A stretch of DNA of 64,000 nucleotides from Delphinapterus leucas (Eukaryota > Chordata > Mammalia > Artiodactyla > Monodontidae): assembly GCF_002288925.2 (NCBI RefSeq), contig NW_022098031.1, positions 14,219,824-14,283,823 of the forward strand, read 5' to 3'. The notes below the pieces were generated by a model. That model was not told the origin of the DNA and made no database searches. It was given only the letters and a program-made list of their open reading frames with translations. Made by a program: the position numbers and the translations under genes. Shown one piece after another: positions 46,397 to 58,678 of the stretch. The number at the start of each line of letters is the position of its first letter. Within the stretch, counting starts at the first letter, position 1.

Positions 46397-48858
46397 TTTA
46401 TTCTCTAAAGTAGGCAAAGCTCACAAGTTGACCGATACACATGGTGATTACATGGTACAACGCATGCACTTTAACAGGACAGAGTGCTTTAACAGGAATC
46501 TGTCAGGTTTGGAAATCCTGATGAGGTCATTTTTACCTCAAAGGACTATTTTCCTTTCAGTAGTTTATTCATTCATTCAACAAATACTTATCCCAAGCCG
46601 TGTGCCATCACATCCATTCTTTTCTCAGGAAGACCAACCCCAGGAAACAGATACAGCATGTGCTACTAACCCTAAGACAGGTGGCAGACAGCGATGGCAC
46701 ACGCCTAAGAACTGCAGTAAGTGCCCTCCACCGCCTTACCCACCTCCCCAAACCCAGACCCTCCGGGAGCTGGGAGCTGACTCAAGAGAGAAAAGAAAAA
46801 TTCTCTATTCAAGTCAGACATCCCTCAAGGGGAAATGACTATTCTGACTCACTTGGGAAGGGGGAGGAGGAAAGAATACAAGGTGGAATGTAAAGTTCAG
46901 CAGATGGAAGAAAATCGTATCACTGCCCTAACTTTGGAAAATGCAGTGGGTCTCGTCCTGGGGGTGGTATGCAAAGTAATCCCGACTCCACCTACACCCT
47001 TCCCAAGACACAGGCTGTGGGAGTGGCTGCTTTTTAAGAAGCTGCATGCTAACTTCAGATGGCACAGAATTCTCCTGCAAGACCAAAACTGCAATAACTT
47101 ATTAGTCATAGTTTCCATCTTCAGTTCTTTGGAGGGTAAAAATACCACAAAAGGGATAACTTTTCTCATTGTATATATCATTCTTGTGTTTTCTGTGCAA
47201 AAAAGCCCACACAACCACATTCTCTATTTTATTATAAAAATTAGTGCCTCTCATAGTAAAAACTCTTTCTAAAACTATAGCTTTGGTTTCAGAATTAGCA
47301 ATCCAATTAGCTCAAATGAATACTGACTGCCTCATCAAAATGCCGGCAAGCCTAGCCGAGGTCTTCCAGGGAACGAGGATAAAAATGCCAAGTCTATCTT
47401 CTAATGTTGGTGGGAGAAGGGGATTGAGGAGTGAGCCTTTTGTCCAGCCAAAATGACAGCTGCATGAAGCATTTTTTAAATGAACTACGTTTTCGGATAA
47501 GAAGGTCAAAGCTGGTTTTATGAAATGCCATCACAGGACTCTGTACCATCTGGAGAAAGGTCCTTTGAGTCAGGAGGGAGTGCAGTGAATAGCTTCCCAG
47601 TCTTGGTTTCTAGAACCTATGTAGCCAATGCACCTGGGTACAAGGAGCATAAAACCCATCTATTGAACTGGAGGCAATGTGGCTGAGTCACATTGAGTAT
47701 CGGGAGTATTTACCTTGAGTATCTGAAGTACTACTTCACCTCTGTGTGGCTCAGAGCTCCCATCTGCATGCTGGAGATAACAGGTGCTGTCTCTGGGGAG
47801 GAATGGGCGAGCCAGAGCTAGAAAGCACTGGGGCCTTCTCCAGGGAAAGGCAGTGTTCAAGTAAGAAAGTACTCAACAAAGTACTCCCACCCAAGACACA
47901 GGCTGTGGGAGCACAAAATTCAAGTAACAGAGTTGCAGGTGCCATGTTCCGGCTTTTGAGCAGAGGCTTCTCGCATCTGCAGTGGAGCACTGATAGGTAA
48001 ATGAGCTGCATGGTGGAGGCCAGACAAGCTCTGTATAGAGCCCATTGATCATCTCACCAATGAGGACCAAAACTCTGCTTAAGAAGCGAACACGAAGCTC
48101 GAGGAAAGCTCAGTGGAGTCAGCAAGCTGTTGAGAGCAACTGCTTAAGGCATAGCCCATTTGTGTCCTCTTCATAAGATCTTCCAGCTGATGATCAAGCT
48201 ACATTTCAACAGATAAAGGTTTTCTTCCTTTTGCGGGTAGAAATAGAAAGTGAAAGAAAGGCTATCTAGATTTTTCTCCTGCATTTTAGCACAAGAATAA
48301 AAACCAGTTTTGAGACTGGCTGAAAGAAACTACTGAAGGAAAACTCACACATACAAACATTCCCCCCAGTGGGGCATGAAGAGGGAAATTGGGAAGTTCT
48401 TTGCAACTAAGAAACTTACTTTCTTTTAACAGTTTCTGTTCTAGCAAGCTAGTGTGTGCATGCTTGAGTATTAATAACACCCAGAGAACTGGAAGCTTGG
48501 GTGGGGGGGTTGTCACAGGCACCCTGAAGGCCCTCAGAACAGGAGGAAGGAAGAGGGGTTAACAGCCTAGATACAAAGTCTTTTCTAAACAGCTCACAAT
48601 GAAAAGTTGGGAAAACTTCACACTTTAAAACCACAATATTTATTTTGCCACAATAACCCACTGTATCGATGATTGGAAGACATCCCTATTCTAGCACCCA
48701 TTATAAAATTTCCAGTTCCCATTTTTCTGAACCGTTGCTCATCTCTGAACCTATCTCTTCATTTTCAATGGACAACTGAAGCTCTCTTGGAGCCATCCAG
48801 CTGGAACCCTTCTGCCACCGTGAAGAGGTGAATGTGGGTACACAGTTGCTGAAAGATG
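46397..48858 (-). other. TBC1D30: Probable TBC1D30 3' untranslated region and 3' flank (end not fixed)
   Basis: The TBC1D30 3' untranslated region must begin at 48858 on the minus strand. Minus-strand AATAAA hexamers (TTTATT on the plus strand) lie at 48639-48644, 47228-47233 and 46397-46402. None has an obvious downstream GU-rich element that would pick it out. The interval is largely free of young transposons, as expected of an exonic region, but I cannot say which site is used. The lower bound given is only the furthest of these three candidate signals. A 186-codon plus-strand open frame at 46278-46838 has no recognisable family or splice context and is not called. Confidence 0.4.
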
Positions 48859-49646
48859 TCACCGTTTCTTAGTACTACTGTTTCCACCGCTGGACTTGCT
48901 GAAGCTCCTGCTCATGTAAGGAAAGTGCACGGTTGGGGTTCTTTCTGTAGGACCATATAATCCCAAATTCCTGGCAGTGGCTGACTTCCGCAGTGGCTTG
49001 ACGCTGGGAAAGGGGCTAAAGATGGGAGTTTTCGGGTGGCTGCCTTGGGGAGACTTGCCAGGGGCCTTGTTTCCTCCGGGTGCGTCTGGCGGCCCCGGGA
49101 GGTGCTGCTGGCAGGGCAGGTGCACCTTGGGATCAGTTTCAGCAGCAGCATCCCTTGCATTCAGTTCCAAGGCTTCTAACTTCACCTGGACCACAGACAC
49201 ATCGGCATCAGCATCCCCAAACAGCGGCTCTGGAGACTGCCCTTCGATGGTCCTCCCAGTGCCGCCGTCGGAGCTGCCACCTTCCCTTTGAGCTGCCCCC
49301 GCACAATCGGAGGAAAACGCCTGCACTGCCCCCAGACTGTGAGTCTTGCAGCCCTCATTCTGCTCGTCTATCAGCCCGACGGTGTCCCCACAGCCCAGCT
49401 GACTCTTGGTCCTCGCCGTGTTCTTTCTGTGGACCCGGATGTGAGTTCGCCATGGAGAATTGAGCTTGGTCCTAAGGTCTTCATAGGGCACAGGAGATAT
49501 TTTGCCTCCTGTGTGACCAGGGATGTGGATGACAGCATTCTTGGCAGCTCTGTTTGACATTTTCATCTTCTTTCCTAAAAGAAGGTGGTTTATAACTGGA
49601 GAGTTGTTTACCTGAGACGGGAGAATGCTGGTCACTGGCCCTTTGT
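48859..49646 (-). CDS. TBC1D30: TBC1D30 last coding exon with stop codon
   Basis: This is the terminal coding exon. The acceptor is CATTTCTTTCAG before ACAAAGGG, and the reading continues DKGPVTSILPSQVNNSPVIN to a TGA at 48861-48859 after ...KKR. The piece is 262 codons plus two bases. It is the variable tail of TBC1D30: a conserved basic block (LLLGKKMKMSNRAAKNAVIH), a middle rich in Gly, Ser, Glu and Asp, then a Ser/Pro/Lys block (TPIFSPFPSVKPLRKSATAR) and the end SFSKSSGGNSSTKKR. From memory of the human protein, the two ends are well conserved and the middle diverges. The frame is fully open across 788 nt, so the gene looks functional here. An ATG at 49635-49633 is an internal frame start, not the real one; the true start lies far upstream, outside the window. 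Confidence 0.95.
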
Positions 49647-50439
49647 CTGAAAGAAATGTTGAAAGGTCGTGTGAAAGGTATCACAGAGAAAGACATCCAT
49701 CACAGAACAGGAGTCACACACAGGTTGTGCCCGGACCCTGCCCACATATTTCCCAGGTCTTGGCAGAGTCATGTAACTGAAGTCAGCAGAAACTGAATTC
49801 GATCCTAGAGCCGGGGGTACGGATTCCCTCCTCTTCAAAGAGGAGGAGACAAGCAGCTGAGGATACAAAAAGGAACAGACTCTGACCCGCTGTTACTAAT
49901 TAGAGCCCAGCCTCCCTAATGTTTTTTACAGAGAGCCTTGTGTCTGAGAAGCAACCTCGGAGGTCTTGTATCTAGGAAATCTTTGAAGATTTTTTTTTTT
50001 TTAAATAATAGGTCAAACACTATGACCATATAGATTACCAGCTGTCAGCTTCTGAGAGGCAGAAAAACAACACACTGCATATTACTGAGAGACAGCAGAA
50101 TGAGAGAAGTGATAAGAAGGTGGTAAAAATGCAGTGACATCACAGCTATCCAGTGCCTGGCTCTAGTTCCACTCCTGTGTCCTCAATTGACTTTGAAAGC
50201 AAATTGAAAACAGGAAAGCACCAAAAGCTGTGTTCTCCTGCAAGGCACTGTTGACAGTATTACTGTCCTCATCCTGTAGCTGACCGAGCCCCTATTTCCA
50301 ATGAAGCTTCAACATTCATGGCCCCAGGGACGACAGCTGCGGGCAGAAGTATCAAGAGCAGACCCCGCCGTCTTTGTGTGAACAGCCTTCCTCCTGATAT
50401 CTAGGTCACGTGGCTGAACGCCCGTCTGTGCTTCTCGAC

Positions 50440-51340
50440 TGCTCCTATCTACCTACCTCTGGTCACAGTCCAATCTTCACTGAAATTTTGACACCTGTTT
50501 CCTCTTCACTCTATGTCCTCTTACCTACCTCGGTTACTTTACTGCCTCGGTGACTGACCCATCCTCCACCTGCCCAGTTCCATCCTAAACCTCATCACTC
50601 GGATCTGCCTCATGTGAAAAATATTTAACTCTCATATTCCTCTCTTTGACTCTTCCAGCTCTCAGACTCTCGATGTAACTATACTTGGTACTAAACCATA
50701 AAGATTTCCGTTCCTTGATCCCTCAATCTTCTCATAACCTCTCACCGTCTCCTCAGCTCAATTACACCCCTACCCTGCTAGATGCACGGTGGATCCCTTG
50801 GACCACACCTCACCAATAACCACACATCCAGGCATCCCTATGGCTTTATCACACAGGCCTGGCAAAACTCCACTCTAGATCCACAATTCACATTCTCCTT
50901 TCCAAAACAGGAGCTGCTAAGAGCTGCTGGGGGTGGGGATGCGGATGGGGGGAAATCACACAGCCATGTGGATTGATATCCCTTAAATTCATAACTTCCT
51001 TTTTTTGTTAGGTCCGCAATGCCGCTGAACAAACTTTCTTTCCCTCTCCCATTGCTTCCGACGGCCGATCCAAATCTTCACTACTTTCTTTAAGCTCCCA
51101 CCCAACCTTCAACTTACTCCCAAGCAAACAACTTTTCCTCCAATTTCTTCATACAAACAGAAGCTATCAGGACTGAAAAGCCTTAACTTCCTGTCCTCCC
51201 TAACCTAGGAGGCTGGTACCTCAACCACCATCCTTACCACCTTCCTTTAAATCTCAGAAGCTGAGGACTTTTGCCTCTAGCACAAGTTCAGTCTCTCGGC
51301 CTGTGCTGCTGATCCTATCCTACACCATCTCCTCTAAAAC
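50440..51340 (+). repeat. Probable ancient L2/CR1-clade LINE remnant
   Basis: C/T-rich plus-strand stretch with TGCCCAGTTCCATCCTAAAC, CTCATAACCTCTCACCGTCT and GTGCTGCTGATCCTATCC (compare the STCPLDPIP-type linker of these LINEs). It lies in antisense in the last TBC1D30 intron. Confidence 0.35.
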
Positions 51341-51344
51341 CCCC

Positions 51345-51500
51345 CGCTACTCAAAGTGCAATCCCCACCCAGCAGCAGTGGCATCGCCTGGAGGCTTATT
51401 GGAAATGCATCATCTCAGTCCCACCCACAGCTACTGAAGCAGATTCCTCATTTTGACACATCCCCAAGTGATGCGTATTCACACTAAAGTTTGAGAAACA
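51345..51500 (+). mobile_element. MER20-type hAT transposon
   Basis: CTCAAAGTGCAATCCCCACC, CCTGGAGGCTTATTGGAAAT and the end CACACTAAAGTTTGAGAAAC-like motif match MER20. Confidence 0.7.
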
Positions 51501-51564
51501 ATGCTCTCAAACTTTGCCCTTGAGCAGCAATCTCTCCCTAAAAATAACCACATAAACCCTGATC

Positions 51565-51755
51565 TAGAGTAGAGGTCAGCAAACTTTTCCTGTAAAGGAC
51601 CGGACTATAAATATTTTAGTCACTGTAGTGCAAAAGCAGCCATAGACAATATGTAGACAAATGGGCATGCCTGTGTTTCAACAAAACTTTATTTATAAAA
51701 ACAGGCAGTGAGCAGAATTTGACCTACAGACCATAGTTTGCTGACCCCTGACTAG
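51565..51755 (+). mobile_element. MER1-type hAT transposon
   Basis: Terminal AGAGGTCAGCAAACTTTTCC and a matching inverted end (AGTTTGCTGACCCCTG), with GCAAAAGCAGCCATAGACAA and AAAACTTTATTTATAAAAAC inside. Confidence 0.8.
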
Positions 51756-51884
51756 AGTACAGACACTGGGCTGATTTAGTACCCAATGGCAATTGTTCAC
51801 CATTCCACCTAAAGCTTCTGAAAGTGGTTGGAAAAGAACTACACTACATAAAGAATCAGAACATGGGGGTTCTAGCCCTGGCCT

Positions 51885-52050
51885 GACCACTCACTATAGT
51901 TATATAATCCTAGACAGTTGCTAAGCCTTCCTGAATTACCATTTCCTCATTTTTTAAAAGGATATAAGAATATCTGTCCTTGCCTTTCTCACAGATTTAA
52001 GGACAAATGAGGATATGTATGTGCCAATGTTTTGAAAATTAAAGTGTTAA
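51885..52050 (+). repeat. MIR-family fragment
   Basis: GCCTGACCACTCACTATAGT, TTACCATTTCCTCATTTTTT and TTAAGGACAAATGAGGATAT in MIR order. Confidence 0.65.
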
Positions 52051-52898
52051 GAGTTGTTAGTTCCTTTTGTGATTGCTTCTTTAATGATTCAGGATAAAGT
52101 AAGAATCTTTAAGAAGTTGCCTACTCCTCCCCAACAAGTGAAAGGTAAATTCAGTTTTTATGCAAGATCAGTCACATGCTCACAAGCCTCTTAAAAACAT
52201 GTCCAATTTATATCTTGGTTAATCCTGGATCGGCATCATTTTCATTAGGATTTCACTTAAAATAAGACAAACCAATTCCCAAATCAGCATACATTAAACA
52301 ATAAATCAGACTGTTCACTGGGATTTGGGGAATTCAAAGGAAAAAAGAAGCTTGACAATCCTTGGAACAGAGCATTTCCAACTGCAGTACAATTGCGTTC
52401 TTCTCAGCAGACTCCCAAGACACCGCCAACCCAGTTAGCAGGCACAGTAATGGCTGTTTCCTTTTCCTCTGATCACAACATCTGTTATATTACTACCTAA
52501 ATGACTGGTAGCAATATTATTTACCAGTATACAGATGACTAAATTCTACTTCCAAATGCCTGAAATTTAAGAGGCAATAGCTCCAAAATGTCTCAAATCC
52601 AAGGACTGCATGGCTTTGCAACATTCTAATCATTTGTAAAGCCTTCTCCACAAGCATACAGAGTAAAGAAGTATTGAATACCATCAATTGCCTGGTCCTT
52701 GGGACCTTTCTCTTATTTAGAGCCTGATAAGATAAAATAAAAAGTGAGAAGATAAAGATGTTATTGTCTCCTGCCAGCTGTGTTGGTGGATGCCGAGCCA
52801 GAGTGAGCAGTAATTCCCAGGACATCCTGGGAATACTCGGTCTTCCTTTCACAAGTTGACATGGAGCTGAAATTGACTCAAACGAAGAAGTACATTAC

Positions 52899-53105
52899 CT
52901 GCCCTGATATACACCTGATGAACCTGCTGCTGCTGCTTCTTTTTAATCCGAGAATATTGCTGCTTCAGCGCGTTGATATCTGTGGTCATGCGTTCCATCA
53001 TCATACTGTTAAAAGCTGCATGGTATTCACTTCGGCAGGAATTGATCGCTCCTGGACTCAGCTCCGCAATGTTATTGGATCTCAGATTCTGGTCCCCATT
53101 TGGTT
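52899..53105 (-). CDS. TBC1D30: TBC1D30 internal coding exon (helical segment with poly-Gln)
   Basis: The exon encodes PNGDQNLRSNNIAELSPGAI, then a methionine-rich helical segment (FNSMMMERMTTDINALKQQY) and a basic/glutamine run (RIKKKQQQQVHQVYIRA). The last part has the heptad-like look of a short coiled coil. The acceptor is a pyrimidine tract ending AATATAG before AACC, and the donor is GGGCAG|GTAATG. Length is 207 nt: two bases finish the glutamate begun in the previous exon and one base (G) is passed on to make aspartate with the last exon. An antisense open frame crosses the same bases but has no splice logic and is a shadow. Confidence 0.93.
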
Positions 53106-55492
53106 CTATATTCCAAGGAATAGAGACAAGGAGACACTATCACAGGAGGAGAACGGGACTAACTGGGAATTGCTTACACTATATAACCTGGGGTAGTATC
53201 TTAACCTCCAGGAAATTCTGAACCATAAAAAACATGTACACTAGAATTTGTCTAGTACTTGTTTTTATTTGGTCCTGAAAATATTTCTGCATTTTCTTAT
53301 TAGGCTAACTGTGAGTCTGAAACGAGCTGTGTGGGTTCATTGTTTGATTTTATTACCCCTTTGTTCATTATATGGACATAAGATCCGCTGTTTCCAGATA
53401 AAAATCACTGCCATTTTCTAAAATTCCCTTAGAAAAATATAACTCTAGCTGTCTAAAGTCAGGGTACAGATTTCCATATAACTACATGAGGATTTACAAG
53501 GTTCCATATAACTAACTGCATGAGGACTCACAACTATAAATTTGTAAATTTTACACTGTAGGGTTTAGTCAGTCATTAAAAGTGAGTTTTTCTTAAGTTA
53601 AAAACAGCAAGACATTCTATAAGATTATCAAGACTTTAGATCATGGTATCACTAGAAACGAAATGTTTTTATTCATTTAACAAGCATTTCCTGACTGTCT
53701 ACTATGTGTGTTATGTCTGATGTGGTTTCTGCTCCTGTTAACACCAACAACTAGTAGATTTATCCCTTAAATAAATTTGAGATTACCTCCAAGAAACAGA
53801 AATAAGTACCATGTGAAAATACACTCACATGCCACACAGGTAAACAGGGGATAAAATTAGACTTTTCTAACACGATATGTAAAACTTGCCTGGGGACAAG
53901 CTTAAAAAAAAAGATTAGTAGGGGATTTCAAGTATCCTAACATCTGCTGAAAGTGTGATTCAGATAAAGACTGAACATCTGGTAAACTTTTTTATTGAAA
54001 ATACTTCTCTAAGGAGAAGAAAATTAAAAGAGGACCTCTAATCTAACTAAAGTAAAACCAACAAGAAAGACTAAGGATGAAATTTAGGAGAAAATGACCA
54101 TGTCATCCCAGAGCCTATAATTGCACAGAAAGAATAACAGGGGGGAAAAAATGGAACATAGACCCAGATGACAGAAAGCAGATTCAAAAACATTAGAGTT
54201 AAAATACTAATTGATCCCGTAGCTAGAAACCAAAAGCTAAAATTCAGGCAACTAAAGAGGAGATAGAAACCATTACAAAACCAATAGGATTCTTGTTGAG
54301 TTCAGATTTTTTTTAAGTCATTTAAAAAGATGACAGGGGAGTGCATACCAAGAACACACACACAAAATGACATGAACCGAACATTAAGCAGGTTAAAACT
54401 CAAAACAAGCTAAGGCTTGCAGAACATACTCAAAACTACCACGACCAAAACAACAGCAACAAAACAGACAAACAAAAAGGAAGCCTTCTAAGCAAGAGGA
54501 ACAAAAACAAGAAAATAGCCCCATGACTTTGAGAAGGCAGTATAAAGCTAGCAGATGGCAAAGAGAACGCAGAGGTGCCTGACATCTTTTGTTTCTGTCC
54601 TCTTTCAGCAAGGAGAATGGTCTTCAAACTAGAATAAATGTCATAAAGGAAGAGCTGCCACCAAAGATAGGAAAGATCACAGTGGGGGAACCGCGAACTG
54701 TTTCAAAAGAGTTCATTACACGAATAACGTCCATCTATTTTCTGCAAGAAAAAAACAAACATAGCATGACATTCAATACAGAGCACCACTTTTTAAGGGG
54801 GATACTATCAAACTGCAGGACATTTAGAGGTGAATTTATAGAACTTTAAAAGTTCTGGAAGACATATCTTTGAGAAATTCTGAATTTGGACCATGAAGAA
54901 ACTTTTGGGGGATGTGATGACTGTCCTCAAGATTCAAAGGAGACATCCAGCAGAAGAGGGAGCAGACTTGTTCTGTTTTGTTCTGAAGAGAAGAACTATT
55001 AATAGAACTAGTAAGTGGAGTTTATCTCTTCAAAACTAGAAACCCTGGGCTAAGCAGAGGAATTAGCAGAATGTCTTATGAGATAATGAGTTTCTGATCA
55101 CTGAAATTCAAGTAGAGGTACCATAATATTTTGGCTTTAGAGAGTACTTCTACAGTGGAAAAGAAGCCAGTCTATAATGAATTCAATTTAACTCAAACAG
55201 AATGTAGTAAGCATCTATTATATGCCAGGCTCGGTGCTAAGGAACTGAGCACACAAACTTAAATCAGACGAGTGGGAGGCGAAACGAATCATAAAGAAAA
55301 AGAAATATGTATTATGCATGTAACACATAACAGAGAGATCCTCCTAAATGATAAGAGAAGTTACTTTTAATAAAGACCTTTAATAGTGGTAATCAGTTCG
55401 GGAAACAACAGGAATTTATAGGACACAATACTACGACCCTTGCTATAGTGAACCAACACATTGTGAGTATCTAATAGATGCCACCTCTTTAC
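53106..55492 (-). other. TBC1D30: TBC1D30 intron
   Basis: GT-AG intron. It is AT-rich with many short plus-strand A-rich stretches and few recognisable repeats. About 54880-55040 resembles the ancient L3/CR1-like repeat (GAAGAGGGAGCAGACTTGTT motif), and 55195-55245 resembles a MIR/L2 tail. No coding exon was seen. Confidence 0.85.
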
Positions 55493-55632
55493 CTGTAACT
55501 TGCTTTTGGTACTTCTGCAGTTCAGGTGCCAGGAGCCCACTAAAAGGTCCGAGACACCCCACTGCATTAGCAATAGCATCTTCATCATCTGGGTCATTCT
55601 CCTCATCGCTGTCTCTGGCCTTACCGCGCCGT
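55493..55632 (-). CDS. TBC1D30: TBC1D30 internal coding exon (acidic linker)
   Basis: The exon encodes RRGKARDSDEENDPDDEDA followed by a hydrophobic stretch (NAVGCLGPFSGLLAPEL) and KYQKQVT. The acidic run with Ser flanked by Asp/Glu resembles casein-kinase-2 type sites; that is inference. The acceptor is a long pyrimidine tract ending CCAAG|ACGG and the donor is ACAG|GTAAAG. Length is 140 nt: one base completes the glycine of the previous exon and one base (G) is left, joining AA of the next exon to make glutamate. The matching phases on both sides are strong support. If the donor were ignored, translation would run into a short intronic tail (GKEVASIRYSQ...), which is not part of the family protein. 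Confidence 0.92.
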
Positions 55633-55719
55633 CTTGGAAAACATAAAAGAAAAAGGAATATTTGTTCAAAAAGTGGTATTATTTTTAAATAAGCAATACA
55701 GCCACATGACTTAAATGAC

Positions 55720-55805
55720 ATATATATAAAGTATATACATTATTATAATCTCTATAACATATTTATATAATTATATATATTTATATAATTTATACATATA
55801 TAGAA
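55720..55805. repeat. AT-rich microsatellite
   Basis: TATATATA/TTTATATAATT-like repeats next to the old L1. Confidence 0.8.
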
Positions 55806-56969
55806 AGTCCATCTCCCATCCCTGTCCAACTTCTACCCTGTTCTTGCCCCACTTAATCCCCACAGGTGAGCACTGTTACTAGTTTCTGATGTGTTCTTCA
55901 GCTTCCTTATCAGTTAAATAAGCAAATATGACTATAGTCTTATTTTTCTCCTCTTTTTCATAAGTGTTAGCATGCTATATATAAGTACACTCTTCTGCAC
56001 CTTGCTTTTGTTCACCTAAAAAAAAAAATCTCTCCATATTCACACAGAGCTTCCTCCTCATCCTTTTCTTAATGTCTCACTGTACTGTATGTATACATTA
56101 TTGTTGTATGTATGTAGCCCATGTTATGGAACCAGGCTGCTAAATGATGCACACTCAAGTGGTTTCCAATATTAAACTATTATAAACAACACTGCAATAA
56201 ATTACCTTATACCTACTGTGTTTTGCATGTGTACAGATACATTTGTTGGATAATTCAGAAAGGTAGAATTGCTGGGTCAAAGGATATATGCAATAGTCAT
56301 TTGGGAAAATACGGTCAGATTGCCTGCCCCAAATCCCATGGTAATTAACCTCTCATGAGCAAAGTGTAAGAGTGCCCGTTTCCCTATAGCCTTATCAACA
56401 GAGAGCACATCAACCTTTTGAATTTTTGTCAACCTGATAGGTGAAAACAACAGAATCTCAATCTTGCTTTAAGCTGCATTTCTCTTAGTCCAAGTGAAGC
56501 TGCCTTTTATGTAAACTGCCTATTCCCATACTTTCATCATTTTTCAGATGGTGGTCATTTTCTTATTGACTTCTAAGAACTTTATATATGAGAGGAATCA
56601 TTTACAAATATTTTTTCACAAATATTTTTGTGTCTGCTTATGGAGGTTTTCTTTTGCTCTGTTTTGGTTTTAGTCATGCAGAAAATTATTTTTAAAGTAC
56701 TTACTTTTTTATCCTTTATTGTTTTTTTTGAGTCAGTTATTAAGGCCTTCCCAATTCCAAAGAACTAAAGACATCCTTCCACATTTTCTTCTGCTTATTA
56801 TTTCAGTTTTTTCCATTTAACTGTCTCATCTCTATGGAGCTTATCCTGATGTATGGTGTAAAGTATGCCTCTAACTTTATTTCTTTCCAGACTGAGTCTC
56901 ATTGGCCCAGCACCATTTACTAAATAGTATATCTTTTCAGTGTTGATTTACATTTTCATATATTAAATT

Positions 56970-57004
<35 letters not shown>

Positions 57005-57130
57005 TTGTTAATTTCTGGTCTCCACAGTATTTTAAACTAGCTCATCTGTCTACACTTTTTTGATTCTACCCTTTTTTAATTACTGAGATTTTTAATATTT
57101 GATATTTTTAAATAAGTTGTGGGGTTGCTA
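55806..57130 (-). mobile_element. Old L1M in the TBC1D30 intron
   Basis: Complement of L1 late ORF2/3' region: GTGGTTTCCAATATTAAACT, GAATTGCTGGGTCAAAGGAT, AGAGTGCCCGTTTCCCTATA and CAACCTGATAGGTGAAAACA. Includes a GTGTGTGTGT run at 56972-57002. Degraded, same orientation as the gene. Confidence 0.75.
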
Positions 57131-57345
57131 AATATCCCTTCAGTTTATGTTCCAACCTTCTTTGGAAAGTACACTTTCAAAAATCTCCCTCTGGAATTTA
57201 AATCAAAACCTTTGGGAAAGAGATATTCAGATTTTAAGCACCAAACTACTTCAAATGTATTTCTGGGGTTTAACAAATATTAATAACAAATTAAGGTATT
57301 AAGTCTTCCATCATGAAAACAAGAAGGAAAAAAAAAGGACCTTAC

Positions 57346-57458
57346 CCAGAAACTGAGGTGGGCTTAATTGTGGCTGGGAATGGTGTAATGTTGTACGTGT
57401 ATTTTTCCCTCAGCTCTGCCAACTGTGGAAAAGGGAATGGAGCCATAGAATACACAGT
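57346..57458 (-). CDS. TBC1D30: TBC1D30 internal coding exon (end of TBC region)
   Basis: On the minus strand this exon reads TVYSMAPFPFPQLAELREKY and then a proline/threonine-rich stretch ending in PTSVSG. I recognise it as the segment just after the Rab-GAP TBC domain of TBC1D30. The acceptor is a pyrimidine run ending in TTTTCCAG directly before ACTGTG, and the donor is TCTGG|GTAAGG. Length is 113 nt, starting in phase 0 and leaving two bases (GG) that combine with the A opening the next exon to make glycine. A nearer AG at the CCACAG 36 nt inside the exon is unlikely as acceptor, because the residues before it continue the known protein. TBC1D30 is described as a GAP for Rab8A that affects primary cilium formation. 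The catalytic arginine/glutamine-finger exons are not in the window. Confidence 0.9.
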
Positions 57459-58678
57459 CTGGAAAACAAGAACAAAAATGCCAAGTCTGAAATGGTGGCC
57501 TTAAACAACTCTTATCAATCCTGCAAAGACATTAAAGTTCTATGATTTGGGTGTGAAGAGGTAGATACTGCTCCTTACACAGCAGGTGGAGAGAATATAC
57601 TTCAATATCGTTTTAGAGAAAGACAAAAGAATACTGATAAAACAACAGTTAGTCCCCAAATCAACCCAGCTGGGACTGGGCACTCCAACTGGTGAACATG
57701 GGTGGGCAAATGGGGACAGTCTGACGTTCTCTTGCTCATTTGATAGATGGGCTAATTCAGAAATTCACAGCTCCCTATTACTTCTTTCACAGTGAACCCA
57801 TCAATCTTCTTCATATGTACCACTCGTTTTTCAAAGCTTTGCTTGATGATTGCTATAGGCATTAAATGTCAGCCTTCCAGATACAATTATGTCCGGGGGA
57901 CAATCTTGTGATCACCTGCAAGCTTTCTCCAAAGATACCACCTTTTCAAATGTCTGTGAATCAGTTCCAGGTGAAAATTGTTAACTGTTATTTTTAAAGA
58001 AAAAAAGAAAGAAAAATAGTGACAGGGTGTAAAGCACAGGCTGTTAAAAATCTATAAATAAAATTGGGAAAAGCACCTGTGTTTCCTCCAGGATTTTAAG
58101 ATTATGTATCATTCTACCAGCAGGAGGAAAATCATCTTGTTTGTTCTCTTAATTTTATGAAAATTTAACTGCTCCAAACATATTTCTTCAATCTTGCAGG
58201 TTCTTATTCACCAGAAAATGTATATTAATCACATTAACTTTCATTTCTTCCAGGAAGCCATTCAAATGTCCTGATAACACTTTCCTAGGACAATATTTTG
58301 AAGTGGTATTTTTCATTTCAACAGTACTGTTTTCCTGAAGGCTTAGGAGATGTCTAATATCTGCACAGGTAGGAAAAGGAGGGCTCTGAAAGGGGCTTCC
58401 TAGCACTGCAGCCTCACCCCACAGCTCAGAGCCACCACCGGGACAGTCCACCATAATTTCGATTCTAAACAGTCTGCACATCTGACTGTCCCCAAACTTC
58501 TGTGGTATCCGCTTATACCTTAGTGTAACATCCCAAGATTCCAAACAAGGAAGTGTTGACTAAAATTCCTTCCCTTTGATTCTCCATTGCTTATTATGCA
58601 AAGTTACACAGTTTATTGGGACCACAAAAGTCATCTCCAAGTCGTATTATCTCACACATACTTGATTACAGACAGTCC

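Larger units (their letters stand above)
49647..52898 (-). other. TBC1D30: TBC1D30 last intron
   Basis: GT-AG intron between the two last coding exons. It contains a probable ancient LINE stretch (50440-51340), a MER20-type element (51345-51500), a MER1-type hAT element (51565-51755) and MIR-like sequence (51885-52050). No extra exon was recognised. Confidence 0.85.
55633..57345 (-). other. TBC1D30: TBC1D30 intron, mostly filled by an old L1
   Basis: GT-AG intron. Most of it is an old L1M in the same orientation as the gene (listed separately), plus an AT microsatellite near its 3' end (55720-55805). Confidence 0.85.

Noticed and set aside
46278..46838. 186-residue plus-strand open frame antisense to the TBC1D30 3' flank
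   Set aside because: No recognisable domain, no splice or promoter context, biased low-information composition; likely chance.
48977..49557. Plus-strand open frames of 104-127 residues over the last TBC1D30 exon
   Set aside because: Antisense shadows of a GC-rich coding exon.
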